Under the pieces are notes generated by a model. The model saw only the letters and a program-made list of their open reading frames with translations. It was not told where the DNA came from and ran no database searches. Position numbers and translations under genes: made by a program. Below are positions 42,608 through 51,582 of a stretch of 64,000 bases of DNA, in pieces (the stretch's first letter is position 1; every line of letters begins with the position of its first letter). Source of the DNA: DATLGB01 sp038258425 (lineage in GTDB: Bacteria; Actinomycetota; Thermoleophilia; Solirubrobacterales; Solirubrobacteraceae); NCBI GenBank assembly GCA_038258425.1, contig JBBSPV010000008.1, positions 35,631 through 99,630 of the forward strand, given 5' to 3'.

Positions 42608-44091
42608 TGGCGGACACGCTCACCGCACTGCTGGCCGAGCGCGTGCGGGAGACCCCGGACGCGGTGTTCGTGCGCACGCGTGAGGGCGAGCTGACCTACG
42701 CCGAGGCCGAGGCGCGGGCCGGACACCTCGCGGGGGGCCTGCGGGCGAGGGGCGTCGCGCGCGGCACGCCGGTCGCGCTGCTGATGCGCAACGGGTTGCG
42801 GCAGGTGGAGTGCTGGCTGGGGCTCGCGCGGCTCGGAGCGGTACACGTCCCGCTCAACACCGCCCTCGTCGGGGACCGGCTGGCGCACGCCCTGGACGTC
42901 GCCCGTCCCGAGCTGCTCGTGGCGGACCCGGACCTCCGGCCGGCCGCGGACGCCGTGCTGGGTGGCGCGCAGGCGCCGCCGGTGCTCGTCGCGGCCGACA
43001 CCGTCGCGGCGGCTGCGACGCCCGCGCCGATCGCCGAGGTCGACGAGCTCGCGGTGGCGACGCTGCTGTTCACCTCCGGCACGACCGGCGCGTCGAAGGC
43101 CTGTGCGCTGTCACATCGCTACCTCGCGCGGCAGGGCCAGATCCACGCGCGCCAGCTCCGGCTGCACGCCGGTGACGTCCTCTATTGCCCGTTCCCGCTC
43201 TTCCACGTCGACGCGGCGACGCTGACCGTCGGCGCCGCACTCGCGTGTGGGGCCACCGCCGCGCTCGGGCGCCGCTTCAGTGTCTCCGGGTTCTGGGACG
43301 AGATCCGGGCCTTCGACGCGACGGTCTTCAACTTCATGGGCGCCACGCTGTCCATGCTGTGGGAGCGGCCGCCGTCGGAGCGCGACCGCGACCATCGCGT
43401 ACGGCTCGCGTGGGGCGTGCCCATGCCGGAGTGGAAGGCCGGCTTCGAGGCGCGCTTCGGCTTCCCGCTGTACGAGCTCTACGGCCTCACGGACGGGGGC
43501 ATGCCCGTCTACCAGCCCCTGGACGAGCCCTACCGGCCCGGCCGCACCGGGCGGGTCGTCGACGAGTTCGAGGTCCGCCTGGACGCTGGGACGCGCGAGA
43601 TCCTCATCCGCGGTCGCGAGCCGGGTCTCACCATGCTCGGCTACCACGGGATGCCCGAGGCGACCGCGGCGGCGCTGCGCGACGGCTGGCTGCACACGGG
43701 CGACCTCGGCAGCCTCGACGCCGACGGCTGGCTCGCGTTCGAGGGCCGTCTCGGCGACTCCATCCGGCGGCGGGGCGAGAACATCTCCGCCCAGGAGGTC
43801 GAGGCGCTCGCGGAGCTGCATCCCGACGTGCTCGAGGCGGCGGCCTTCGGCGTGCCCAGCGAGCTGACGGAGGAGGACGTCATGCTCTGCGCCGTCGTGC
43901 GCGACGGCAGCGGCCTCGATGCCGCTCGCGTGCACGCCCACCTGCGCGCGATGGCGCCGCGCTTCATGGTCCCACGCTACGTCGAGCTCGTCGACGCGCT
44001 CCCTCGCACGCCCACCCAGAAGCTCGAGAAGGCGGGGCTGCGCGCAGCCGCAACCGGGCCACGCACGTGGGACGCCGAGCGCGAGCGCTGA
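42607..44091 (+). CDS. AMP-dependent acyl/aryl-CoA ligase
   Basis: 494 residues of the adenylate-forming family, close to the CaiC/crotonobetaine-type group. Signatures: LLFTSGTTGASKACALSH, ELYGLTDGGMP, GWLHTGDLGSLDADGW, DSIRRRGENISAQEV and C-terminal Lys in TPTQKLEKAGL. It forms an acyl-adenylate and then the CoA thioester. The TGATG overlap with the amidohydrolase indicates coupling. The acid is not predictable. Confidence 0.88.
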   Translation: MADTLTALLAERVRETPDAVFVRTREGELTYAEAEARAGHLAGGLRARGVARGTPVALLMRNGLRQVECWLGLARLGAVHVPLNTALVGDRLAHALDVARPELLVADPDLRPAADAVLGGAQAPPVLVAADTVAAAATPAPIAEVDELAVATLLFTSGTTGASKACALSHRYLARQGQIHARQLRLHAGDVLYCPFPLFHVDAATLTVGAALACGATAALGRRFSVSGFWDEIRAFDATVFNFMGATLSMLWERPPSERDRDHRVRLAWGVPMPEWKAGFEARFGFPLYELYGLTDGGMPVYQPLDEPYRPGRTGRVVDEFEVRLDAGTREILIRGREPGLTMLGYHGMPEATAAALRDGWLHTGDLGSLDADGWLAFEGRLGDSIRRRGENISAQEVEALAELHPDVLEAAAFGVPSELTEEDVMLCAVVRDGSGLDAARVHAHLRAMAPRFMVPRYVELVDALPRTPTQKLEKAGLRAAATGPRTWDAERER

Positions 44092-44104
44092 CCCGCCGCG
44101 GGTC

Positions 44105-44749
44105 TCAGCCCTGCGCCACGCGGACGCCGGCGGCGGGCAGCGCCGGCTCGGACTGCAGGCGCGTGCCGTCCCAGCGGAAGCGGACGTCCACCGGGTCCCC
44201 CGACGGGTCGGCAGCCGCGTCGCCCGGCGCGTAGGTCGCGTAGCGCAGTCGCACGGTGGGGGGCCCGGCCGGGCGGACCTCGAGGCCGCCGGAGGCGGTC
44301 GTCGAGTCGTTGCCGACGTACTCGCCGTCGACGAAGAAGAACGCCAGCCGGCGCCCGGCCGCGGAGCGGCCGATGAGCACCTGCAGCATGCGCTCGGGCC
44401 GGAAGTCCCGCAGCCGCACGACCTGGAAGTCGCGCGAGCGCACGATCTGCGCCGCCCGGTCGCGTTCGGCGCGCTGCGCCGGCGTCAGGGGCCGTGACGA
44501 GGGCCGGCGCCGGCCGCGCGGCTCGGGGCGCGGCGTCGCGGTCGCCGTCGGCCTGGCCGTCGCCGCAGCGGCGGACGCGGTGATGCGGCCACCGTCGTGC
44601 CCTCCGCCCGCGGTGATCAGGACGAGGCAGGCGACGGCGACCGCGAGCAGCGCCGTCAACCCGCCCGCCGCCAGCAGCCGTGCGCGTCGGCGGCTGGCGG
44701 GCCGGTGCCGGCGGCGCGGCTGACGGCGTCGGGACGGAACCTGGACCAT
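44105..44749 (-). CDS. membrane-anchored extracytoplasmic protein, unknown
   Basis: 214 residues. An Arg-rich cytoplasmic start (VPSRRRQPRRRHR) precedes one transmembrane helix (LLAAGGLTALLAVAVACLVLI, about 25-45), then an Ala/Thr/Pro linker and a C-terminal beta-rich domain from about residue 110. ATG 44749 is preferred over 44791 because a -10 box ends 8 nt upstream. I do not recognise the extracytoplasmic domain. Confidence 0.65.
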   Translation of the reverse strand: MVQVPSRRRQPRRRHRPASRRRARLLAAGGLTALLAVAVACLVLITAGGGHDGGRITASAAAATARPTATATPRPEPRGRRRPSSRPLTPAQRAERDRAAQIVRSRDFQVVRLRDFRPERMLQVLIGRSAAGRRLAFFFVDGEYVGNDSTTASGGLEVRPAGPPTVRLRYATYAPGDAAADPSGDPVDVRFRWDGTRLQSEPALPAAGVRVAQG

Positions 44750-44757
44750 CGGCGGCG

Positions 44758-44763
44758 ATGGTA
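44758..44763 (-). promoter_or_regulatory. -10 box TACCAT fixing the internal ATG of the upstream-neighbour gene
   Basis: Minus-strand TACCAT ends 8 nt before ATG 44749; the alternative ATG 44791 lies upstream of this box and would not be on the transcript. Confidence 0.42.
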
Positions 44764-44859
44764 TTCCCCGGCCCGGCCGACGTCGGTTCACGGACGTGCA
44801 CGGTCTGTTGCGCGGCGCGGCACCGCCACCCTGAAGCGGTACACCGTGTTCACAGATCC

Positions 44860-46545
44860 GTGTCCCGCATCCGCCTGACCCGACGCCGAGCCCTCGAGCT
44901 CGGCGCTGCCGCCGCCACCACGACCGCCCTGAGTCCCGCGCTCGCCGCGGGCGCTCCGGGGCCGACGACGTTCTCGCTGGACCTCGGCGACGAGCTGTCG
45001 CGCGGCGCCGTGGCCGCGGGCCGCCGGCGCACGCTGGCGCCCCGCCGCGCCCCGCATCCCTTCGACCTGCTCGGGGTCGACTGGGGCGGTGGCGACGTCC
45101 ACGTGGAGGTCCGCGCCCGGCGCGGCCGCGGCCCGTGGACGCCGTGGACGGCGCTGCGCGCCCCGGGCGACCACGGGCCTGACAGCGGCCGCGAGGGCGC
45201 CCCGCGGGCCTCGGAGCCGGTGTGGACGGACACCGCGGACGTCGTCCAGGTGCGCTACACGGGCGCCCCGCGCCGCCTGCGCGTCCGCTTCGTGCGCGCC
45301 AAGCCGGCCGCGACGGCCGCGCGCCGCGCCCACGCCCGCTCGGCGCGCGCCGCCGGGGCCCGAGCGGCGGCCGGCGGGGCTCAGCCGGACATCATCCCGC
45401 GGGAGGCCTGGGGCGGCGACCGCTATCCGCCGAAGCAGCGCCCCCTCGTGGGCGACGTGCAGCTCGGCTTCGTCCACCACACGGCGACCGCCAACGTCTA
45501 CGGCCCGGAGGACTCGGGCGCCATCGTGCTCGGCATCCTGCGCTACCACCGCGACCACAACGGCTGGAACGACATCGGCTACAACTTCCTCGTCGACCGC
45601 TACGGCCAGATCTTCGAGGGCCGCTACGGCGGGGTCGAGGTGGCGGTCGTCGGGGCCCAGGCGCAGGGCTGGAACTCCCATTCCACGGGCGTCTCCTGCA
45701 TCGGCGACTTCACGTCCCAGCCGTTTCCGGCCGCGGGTACCGAGGCCGTGGCGCGGCTGCTGGCCTGGAAGCTGCCGCTGCACCTCGCGCCGGTCGAGGG
45801 CGAGGTCGTGGTCACGTCACTCGGGGGCGCCTCCAACCGCTATCGCGCCGGCGCCCGCGTCCGCTTCCAGCGGATCTCGGGCCACCGCGACGGGTGCTCG
45901 ACGGACTGCCCGGGAGCGACGCTGTATCGGCAGCTCCCCGCGCTACGGACGCGCACCGCCGCGCTCGCCGTGGGCGCCACCGGGCTGACCCTCGCGGCGC
46001 GATCGACGAAGCTCGTGACCCCGGCCTTCCTGGACCTCTCGGGCCGGCTCGCCTTCGCCGACGGCGTCCCGAGCGCCGGACGCACGCTGCAGCTGCAGTA
46101 CCAGACCGTTCCCGGCGCGCCGTGGCAGCCCGTGGGCACGGCCGTCGTCGGGCCCGACGGCAGCTGGGCGCTGGCGCTGGCCGTGAGCGCCGGCGGCCGC
46201 ATCCGCGCGGTCCTCCCGAACGACGGTGTCCACGGCGAGCTCGCGGCGAAGGCCGTGCGCTTCACGGTCGTCCCGAAGCTCACGCTGCGCCTGCGGCCGC
46301 GCCGCGTCCGGCGCGGCCGCCGGGTCCGCGTGGCGGGCACGGTCAGCCAGCCGGGGCCGACGCGCCTGAAGCTGCTGTTCGAGCGCAAGGTGCGCGGGCG
46401 GATCTACCGGCGCGTCCGGCGCCGCAGCGTCCGGGTGCGCAGCGGCCGCCTGCTGACCCGCGTCCGTCCCCGGACCCGTGGCACCTACCGCGTGACGCTG
46501 AAGGCACCGGGCACGGCGATCAAGCGCCTGCTGCGCGTCCGCTAG
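44860..46545 (+). CDS. TAT-exported PGRP/N-acetylmuramoyl-L-alanine amidase-like protein
   Basis: 561 residues. The N-terminus carries a twin-arginine signal (TRRRALELGAAAATTTALS) with an Ala-rich cleavage region. The PGRP/amidase_2 domain spans about 176-360: IIPREAWGG, FVHHTATAN with the first zinc His, WNDIGYNFLVDRYGQIFEGR, and ISGHRDGCSTDCPG with the second His and Cys. A C-terminal Arg-rich beta-domain follows. It is expected to cleave peptidoglycan outside the cell. GTG 44860 begins the signal peptide. Confidence 0.87.
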   Translation: MSRIRLTRRRALELGAAAATTTALSPALAAGAPGPTTFSLDLGDELSRGAVAAGRRRTLAPRRAPHPFDLLGVDWGGGDVHVEVRARRGRGPWTPWTALRAPGDHGPDSGREGAPRASEPVWTDTADVVQVRYTGAPRRLRVRFVRAKPAATAARRAHARSARAAGARAAAGGAQPDIIPREAWGGDRYPPKQRPLVGDVQLGFVHHTATANVYGPEDSGAIVLGILRYHRDHNGWNDIGYNFLVDRYGQIFEGRYGGVEVAVVGAQAQGWNSHSTGVSCIGDFTSQPFPAAGTEAVARLLAWKLPLHLAPVEGEVVVTSLGGASNRYRAGARVRFQRISGHRDGCSTDCPGATLYRQLPALRTRTAALAVGATGLTLAARSTKLVTPAFLDLSGRLAFADGVPSAGRTLQLQYQTVPGAPWQPVGTAVVGPDGSWALALAVSAGGRIRAVLPNDGVHGELAAKAVRFTVVPKLTLRLRPRRVRRGRRVRVAGTVSQPGPTRLKLLFERKVRGRIYRRVRRRSVRVRSGRLLTRVRPRTRGTYRVTLKAPGTAIKRLLRVR

Positions 46546-46564
46546 CACCTGTCGACGGCGGGTA

Positions 46565-47599
46565 CTAGCCGCGGTCGCGCCGCAGCCACTCCTGCACGCG
46601 CCCGGACGCGTCGGCGACCACGTCGCCCGCCTTTCCGGACGCGTCGGCGACCTGCTCGCCGAGCCGCGTGACGCCCTCCGCCGCGTCGCGCAGCAGCGCG
46701 CGGAAGCGCTCCGCGTAGTGCTCCGTGGCTGCCTCGGTCTCCTCTCGCCAGCCGGGCTCCTGGCCGCGGCGCAGGTACTCGCCGGCCACGATCCGGTCGT
46801 ACTCGCCGGACTGCACCCAGGCCATCAGCTCGTGCACGCGCTTGACCGGGTGGTGGTGGGTCAGGCTGAGCTCGGTGCGCAGGCGCGTCAGGCGGTCGAA
46901 GCCCTCGGCCTCGCGGTAGGTCCGGCCCTGCTCGACGAAGGCGCCGAGGTCGAGGCCGGCGGAGGGGACGCCTCCGGCGAGCACCATGAGCGTCCGGCAG
47001 GTCACGAGCGGGTCGCGGTTGACGAGCGTCGCGGCGCGATCGGCCGAGAGCTCCGCCGCGCGGTACCACTCCAGCAGCGCGAGGCGCACGCCGAGCAGCG
47101 GCAGCCCTCCGACGAGACCCAGCGGCCCGCTCGCGCCGAGGCGCAGGAGGATCTCGAGCGCCGTCCGGTACATGATGTGCTCGCCGAGCACGTGCCCCGC
47201 CTCGTGGGCGAGCACCGTGCGCAGCTCCTCGCGGTCGAGCTGCTCCACCGCGCGGGAGGCGACCACCACGAACGGCGTGCCCGCGCCGACGGCCATGGCG
47301 TTGGCCAGCGGCATCGGCGTGAGGAAGAGGTTCGGGATCGGGGCGAGGTCCAGGCGGGCGTAGGCCGCGACATGATCGGCCCAGGCGTCGCCGAGCTGCG
47401 TCGGGCCGATCTGCAGCGAGCCCGCCACGAGCTCCTGGCGCAGGGCGCGCTCGTAGCCGAGCTCGGCGAGCTTGCCCACCACGGCGTCGAGCCCGGGGAT
47501 GCGGGCGAGCGCGGCCGTGGCCGCCCGGTCGGCCGGGTGCTCGAAGGCGCGCGGCGAGAGGTCGGCGAGGCGCTGGCCCTCCGGGAGCGTGGTGCTCAT
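46565..47599 (-). CDS. M48 family metallopeptidase
   Basis: 344 residues. The zinc site HEAGH is at 132-136 with Glu183 in AAELSADRAA as third ligand. A hydrophobic stretch (about 150-177) between them suggests membrane association, as in HtpX-like proteases. The C-terminal part has helical repeats (ADASGKAGDVVADASGRV). ATG 47599 is 4 nt downstream of the alpha/beta hydrolase stop, so the two form an operon. The substrate is unknown. Confidence 0.88.
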   Translation of the reverse strand: MSTTLPEGQRLADLSPRAFEHPADRAATAALARIPGLDAVVGKLAELGYERALRQELVAGSLQIGPTQLGDAWADHVAAYARLDLAPIPNLFLTPMPLANAMAVGAGTPFVVVASRAVEQLDREELRTVLAHEAGHVLGEHIMYRTALEILLRLGASGPLGLVGGLPLLGVRLALLEWYRAAELSADRAATLVNRDPLVTCRTLMVLAGGVPSAGLDLGAFVEQGRTYREAEGFDRLTRLRTELSLTHHHPVKRVHELMAWVQSGEYDRIVAGEYLRRGQEPGWREETEAATEHYAERFRALLRDAAEGVTRLGEQVADASGKAGDVVADASGRVQEWLRRDRG

Positions 47600-47603
47600 G
47601 CCC

Positions 47604-48431
47604 TCAGCTTGACCCATCCGTGGTCGTCCAGGACGCCAGCTCGCCGATGACCCGCGAGAGCTGGCCGCCCTGCCAGGCCAGCGGCGAGGCCCCGGGCTCC
47701 TCCGTGCGCAGCTCGGCGCCGGGGATCGCCTCGGCGTAGCGCCGGCCCGTCGCGAGCGGGTGCTCCGGGTCGGCCTCGTCGCGGCTGGCGACCACGATGG
47801 CGGGGACGTCGAGGCGGCCCAGGTCCTCCCAGCTGGCAAACGGCCGCGAGCGCGGGACCGCCGCGAGCGCGTCGGCCACCGCCTCGGGGTGCGTGTGGGC
47901 GCCGAGCCGCTGGCGCAGCACCCGGCGGACGGTCGGCTGGAAGCTCTCGGGGACCGGCGGCTCGCCGTAGGCGTCGAGGAAGCCCTCGACACCGCCCGCC
48001 CGCAGGCCGGCCGAGAGGCGGTCCCAGCGGTCGAGGTCCTGCGGGCCGGTGTCCGGGTCGTAGGCCGGCGTGACGACGACGAGGCCGGCGACCCGGTCCG
48101 GGTGCTCCAGCGCGAAGGCCAGCAGCGTGTGGGCGCCCATGGACGCCCCCGCGAGCACCGCCCGGTCCAGGCCGCGATCGTCGAGCACGGCGCCCAGGTC
48201 GGCCACGAGGTCCGGGTAGGCGTAGGCGCCGGGGCTCGCCGCCGGCGCCGAGGCGCCGTGACCGCGGGCGTCGTAGGCGACGACCCGGTGCCCGGCGCGC
48301 TCGAGCGCCCGCGAGCCCATGACGACGTAGCGGCGCGTGGCGGTCAGCCCGTGCAGGAGCACGACGGGGGTCCCCTCCCCCGCCTCCTCGCCGGCCAGCG
48401 CCGGGCCGGCGTGCTGCACCGCGAAGTCCAT
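47604..48431 (-). CDS. alpha/beta hydrolase
   Basis: 275 residues with the alpha/beta hydrolase core: oxyanion HGLTAT (27-32), nucleophile Ser97 in AGASMGAH, an Asp in SRDEADPEHP, and a C-terminal region where the usual catalytic His is not obvious (the protein ends LSRVIGELASW). That missing His is worth noting. It could be an esterase or a non-hydrolytic member. It is divergent from the thioredoxin gene and upstream of the M48 gene. Confidence 0.8.
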   Translation of the reverse strand: MDFAVQHAGPALAGEEAGEGTPVVLLHGLTATRRYVVMGSRALERAGHRVVAYDARGHGASAPAASPGAYAYPDLVADLGAVLDDRGLDRAVLAGASMGAHTLLAFALEHPDRVAGLVVVTPAYDPDTGPQDLDRWDRLSAGLRAGGVEGFLDAYGEPPVPESFQPTVRRVLRQRLGAHTHPEAVADALAAVPRSRPFASWEDLGRLDVPAIVVASRDEADPEHPLATGRRYAEAIPGAELRTEEPGASPLAWQGGQLSRVIGELASWTTTDGSS

Positions 48432-48439
48432 GCGGGCCG

Positions 48440-48449
48440 AGCCTATCCT
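48440..48449. promoter_or_regulatory. overlapping divergent -10 boxes
   Basis: Plus-strand TATCCT (48444-48449) ends 6 nt before the thioredoxin ATG. Minus-strand TAGGCT (48440-48445) ends 8 nt before the hydrolase ATG. The two hexamers share two bases, so the polymerase complexes should exclude each other. Confidence 0.5.
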
Positions 48450-48455
48450 CGGGCG

Positions 48456-49199
48456 ATGCCCGCGATCGACGTGTCGGAGCAGGACTTCGAGGCCGAGGTC
48501 CTGGAGCGCTCCAAGCAGGTGCCCGTGGTCGTCGACTTCTGGGCGGAGTGGTGCGGTCCCTGCCGCCAGCTCGGGCCGGTGCTCGAGCGCGAGGCGGGCG
48601 AGCGCGACGGCGAGGTCGTGCTGGCCAAGCTCGACACGGACGCCAATCCGCGGCTGTCGGCGGCGTTCGGCATCCAGGGCATCCCGGCCGTCAAGGCGTT
48701 CCGCGACGGCGAGGTCGTCGCGGAGTTCACCGGCGCCCTGCCGCCGGCGCAGGTCAAGCAGTTCTTCGACACGCTCGTGCCCTCGGAGGCCGAGCGGCTC
48801 GTCGCCGCCGGCGGCGAGGCGGACCTGCGCCGCGCGCTGGAGCTCGAGCCGGCGCACACGGAGGCGGCGGTCGCGCTGGCCCGGCTGCTCGTGGGCCGCG
48901 GCGACCGGGCCGACGCGCTCGCGCTGCTCGAGGCCCGTCCCGGCTTCGCCGCGGAGGGCCTGGCCGCCCGGCTGCGCCTCGAGGACGCCGACCCGGACCT
49001 CGGCGCCGCGTTCGCCGAGCTCGACGCCGGCAACGCGGAGGCCGGCCTCGACGGCCTCATCGCCGCGGTCGCCTCCGCAGAGCCGGGCGAGCACCGCGAC
49101 GAGCTGCGCCGGGCCGTCGTCGGCGTGCTGGACGGGCTGGGGGTCGACCACCCGCTGGCGCGCGACGCCCGGCGCAGGCTGGCCGCGGCGCTCTACTAG
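48456..49199 (+). CDS. thioredoxin/tetratricopeptide protein (CnoX/YbbN-like)
   Basis: 247 residues. The N-terminal thioredoxin domain (1-105) has the active site WCGPC (Cys33, Cys36) and cis-Pro in GIQGIPAVKAF. The C-terminal half (110-247) is helical with TPR-like repeats, as in CnoX/YbbN. This architecture acts as a redox-regulated holdase or chaperedoxin. It starts at ATG 48456, 6 nt from a -10 box. Confidence 0.88.
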   Translation: MPAIDVSEQDFEAEVLERSKQVPVVVDFWAEWCGPCRQLGPVLEREAGERDGEVVLAKLDTDANPRLSAAFGIQGIPAVKAFRDGEVVAEFTGALPPAQVKQFFDTLVPSEAERLVAAGGEADLRRALELEPAHTEAAVALARLLVGRGDRADALALLEARPGFAAEGLAARLRLEDADPDLGAAFAELDAGNAEAGLDGLIAAVASAEPGEHRDELRRAVVGVLDGLGVDHPLARDARRRLAAALY

Positions 49200-49257
49200 G
49201 TATCGATCGCGTGGGATCCGTGGTCCCCTGCGGGCGCCGGGCCGCGAGATCGACCGT

Positions 49258-49662
49258 CTAGGGCGCGAGCTCGCCGTTGGGGCCGGCCGGGACGTCGCCG
49301 GACCCGTCGCCGAAGGAGCCGTTGAGGATCTCCAGCGCGAGCAGCTGGGCCGGGGTCCCGGCGACCTCGTCGCCGGCGAGCTCCTCCAGCTGGGGGACGA
49401 ACTCGACGGCGACGTCGACCTCGTCCTCGCCGCGGGAGTCCGTCAGGGTGATCGTCGCCCGCCCGCGGCCCGCCTCCAGGTGCTCCTGGCCCGCGGCCTT
49501 GGCGGCCGCGAGCATGAGCTCGGCGAGGCCGAGGTCGGCGGCCGACGGGGCCCGGCCCTCGGGGGCGGCGTGCGCCTGGGCCGCGGCCCAGATGCGCTTG
49601 CGCTCCAGCTCGTCCGCGGGCTGGATGCCCGCGGCGGCCTCGATCTCCTCGGGCGTCGGCAT
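49258..49662 (-). CDS. small acidic protein, unknown
   Basis: 134 residues, acidic, no signal peptide or membrane helix. Segments such as IEAAAGIQPADELERKRIWAAAQAHA suggest helices, and ATITLTDSRGEDEVDVAVEF a beta-sheet. A -10 box lies 6 nt before ATG 49662. Codon use is normal. No family is recognised. Confidence 0.6.
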   Translation of the reverse strand: MPTPEEIEAAAGIQPADELERKRIWAAAQAHAAPEGRAPSAADLGLAELMLAAAKAAGQEHLEAGRGRATITLTDSRGEDEVDVAVEFVPQLEELAGDEVAGTPAQLLALEILNGSFGDGSGDVPAGPNGELAP

Positions 49663-49668
49663 GCGTCC

Positions 49669-49674
49669 ACCGTA
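49669..49674 (-). promoter_or_regulatory. -10 box TACGGT of the 134-aa acidic protein gene
   Basis: Minus-strand TACGGT ends 6 nt before ATG 49662, in the 23-nt divergent gap to dinB. Confidence 0.42.
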
Positions 49675-49685
49675 CCCGGGAAGAT

Positions 49686-50792
49686 GTGACGGCTGTGGAA
49701 AACGGTGTCGCCCTCCAGTCGTCGCAAGCTCCTCCTGCCGGGCGACGTGTGATCGCTCACCTCGACATGGATGCCTTCTACGCGTCCGTGGAGCTCCTGC
49801 GCCGGCCGGGCCTGCGCGGCAAGCCGGTGATCGTCTCCGGCAGCGGCCCGCGGGCGGTGGTCACGACGGCGACCTATGAGGCGCGGGTGTTCGGCATCGG
49901 CTCGGCCATGCCGACCGCGCACGCCCTGCGCCGGTGTCCGCAGGCCGTGCTGATCCCGGCGGACTTCGACGCCTACAGGGAGGCGTCGGCGCGCGTGTGG
50001 GACACCGTGCGCCGCCACCTCGACGTGGTCGAGCAGGTCGGCCTGGACGAGGGCTACCTCGACCTGTCCGGGCACGTCGCCCCGAAGGCCTCGATGCGCC
50101 GCCTCGTCTCGGAGATCCGGGCGGCGACCGGGCTGGGGGCCTCCGTCGGGATCGGGCCGAACAAGCTCGTGGCCAAGGTCTGCTCGGACGCCGAGAAGCC
50201 GCAGGGCTTCCTCGCCCTCAGCCGCGAACTGGCGTGCGAGCGCTTCGCCGGCGCCTCCCCCGGCCTGATCCCCGGCATCGGGCCGAAGACCGTCCAGCGG
50301 CTCGCGGGCCTCGGCCTCACGACGCTCGGGGCGCTCGCGGCCTGCGACGAGGCGTTCCTCGTGGCGCGCTTCGGCCCCAACCTCGGCCGCGACCTCCTGC
50401 GCCGCTCGCACTTCCACGGGTCCTCCCGGCTCGTGACGGAGCACGTCGCCGTCTCCGAGTCGCGAGAGACGACGTTCGACGCCGACATCCGCGATCCGGC
50501 GGAGCTCGAGGCCCAGCTCAGCCGGCTCGCCGAGCAGCTCTGCGAGCGGCTCCAGCGGGCCGAGCGCCGGGGCCGCACCATCGCCATCAAGGTGCGCCTC
50601 GACGACTGGACCACCGTGACCCGCGCCCGGACCCTGGCCGGCGCCACCAACGCCCGGGAGGCGGTCACCACCACGGCGCTCGAGCTGCTGCGCGAGTACG
50701 CCCCGCAGCGCCCCGTCCGCCTGCTCGGCGTCCGGGTCGCGTCGCTGGAGCGGCCGGCGCCCGGGGACCCGGCCCAGCTGACGCTGATGTGA
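49686..50792 (+). CDS. dinB: DNA polymerase IV (Y family)
   Basis: 368 residues. Catalytic motifs are HLDMDAFYASVE (metal Asp) and VGLDEGYLDLSG (Asp-Glu). The helix-hairpin-helix IPGIGPKTVQRLAGLGL and the little-finger domain follow. The C-terminal QLTLM resembles a beta-clamp-binding peptide. It performs error-prone lesion bypass. GTG 49686 is the start used; GTG 49695 is possible. Confidence 0.93.
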   Translation: MTAVENGVALQSSQAPPAGRRVIAHLDMDAFYASVELLRRPGLRGKPVIVSGSGPRAVVTTATYEARVFGIGSAMPTAHALRRCPQAVLIPADFDAYREASARVWDTVRRHLDVVEQVGLDEGYLDLSGHVAPKASMRRLVSEIRAATGLGASVGIGPNKLVAKVCSDAEKPQGFLALSRELACERFAGASPGLIPGIGPKTVQRLAGLGLTTLGALAACDEAFLVARFGPNLGRDLLRRSHFHGSSRLVTEHVAVSESRETTFDADIRDPAELEAQLSRLAEQLCERLQRAERRGRTIAIKVRLDDWTTVTRARTLAGATNAREAVTTTALELLREYAPQRPVRLLGVRVASLERPAPGDPAQLTLM

Positions 50793-50883
50793 AGGCGGGC
50801 TGCGGGCGGTGAGGGAGCGAGCGCGAACCGCACCGGCGCCCCCGTTCACCGGCCGCCGTCGCCGTTGAGACTGCCGTCCCCCC

Positions 50884-51582
50884 TCAGCGCGTGACCAGCA
50901 GCCCACCGTGCCCGCGGAACCGCAGCCGGCGGGCGGTGGCGGCGGTCAGGTCGTACTCGCGGCCGCCGACGTAGGGGCCGCGGTCGACCACCGGGACGCG
51001 GACGGTGCGGCCGCCGTGGCGCAGCGTGACCCGTGTGCCGCACGGCAGCGTCTTGTTCGCCACCCCGAGGGTGCCCGAGCGCAGCCGGCCCCCGCAGCCG
51101 AGCGGGTTGCCGTACAGGCCCGGCCCGTACCAGGACGCGTGGGCGGTCCTGAAGACGTTGAGGCGCCCGGCCCGGCGCACGCCACGGCGCGAGCCGGCGC
51201 CGGCGACGATCCGCGCCGGCGCGCTCATCGCCGTCCCGACGCGGTCGCGCAGCCGGTAGCGGCCGGTGGCTGCGCTGCGGGTGCGGTCGAGCGTCGCCCA
51301 GCGACCCGGGCGGCGGACCTGCATGTGGACGAGCACGCCCGCCTCAGCGGGCAGCACGCGGCCGGTCACGCCGACCCGGCCGCCGACACGGACGTGCAGC
51401 CGGCGGGCGGCGATGCGCACGCCGCGCTCGGTCGGGACCGTCCGGGGGCCGGAGGCCGGGGAGCTCGAGGCGCTCGCCGTCGGCGCCTGGGCGCCGGCGG
51501 GCAGGGCGGTCGCGGCGACGACGCCGGCGGACAGGATGGAAGCGGCGACGGGCAGGCCGGCGCGCTGGGACTTCGTGGGAAC
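50884..51582 (-). CDS. RlpA-like/3D double-psi beta-barrel secreted protein, GTT start
   Basis: 232 residues if translation begins at GTT 51582. GAGGAG (51589-51594) stands exactly 6 nt before it, and the resulting N-terminus (PTKSQRAGLPVAASILSAGV) is a Sec signal peptide ending at PAGAQA. The C-terminal RlpA-like barrel has ASWYGPGLYGNPLGCGG, VANKTLPCGTRV and VPVVDRGPYVGGREYDLT. RlpA proteins bind or cleave peptidoglycan glycan strands. The only upstream conventional start (GTG 51693) lies within a long hairpin. It follows the sigma factor gene on the same strand. Confidence 0.82.
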   Translation of the reverse strand, partial: VPTKSQRAGLPVAASILSAGVVAATALPAGAQAPTASASSSPASGPRTVPTERGVRIAARRLHVRVGGRVGVTGRVLPAEAGVLVHMQVRRPGRWATLDRTRSAATGRYRLRDRVGTAMSAPARIVAGAGSRRGVRRAGRLNVFRTAHASWYGPGLYGNPLGCGGRLRSGTLGVANKTLPCGTRVTLRHGGRTVRVPVVDRGPYVGGREYDLTAATARRLRFRGHGGLLVTR

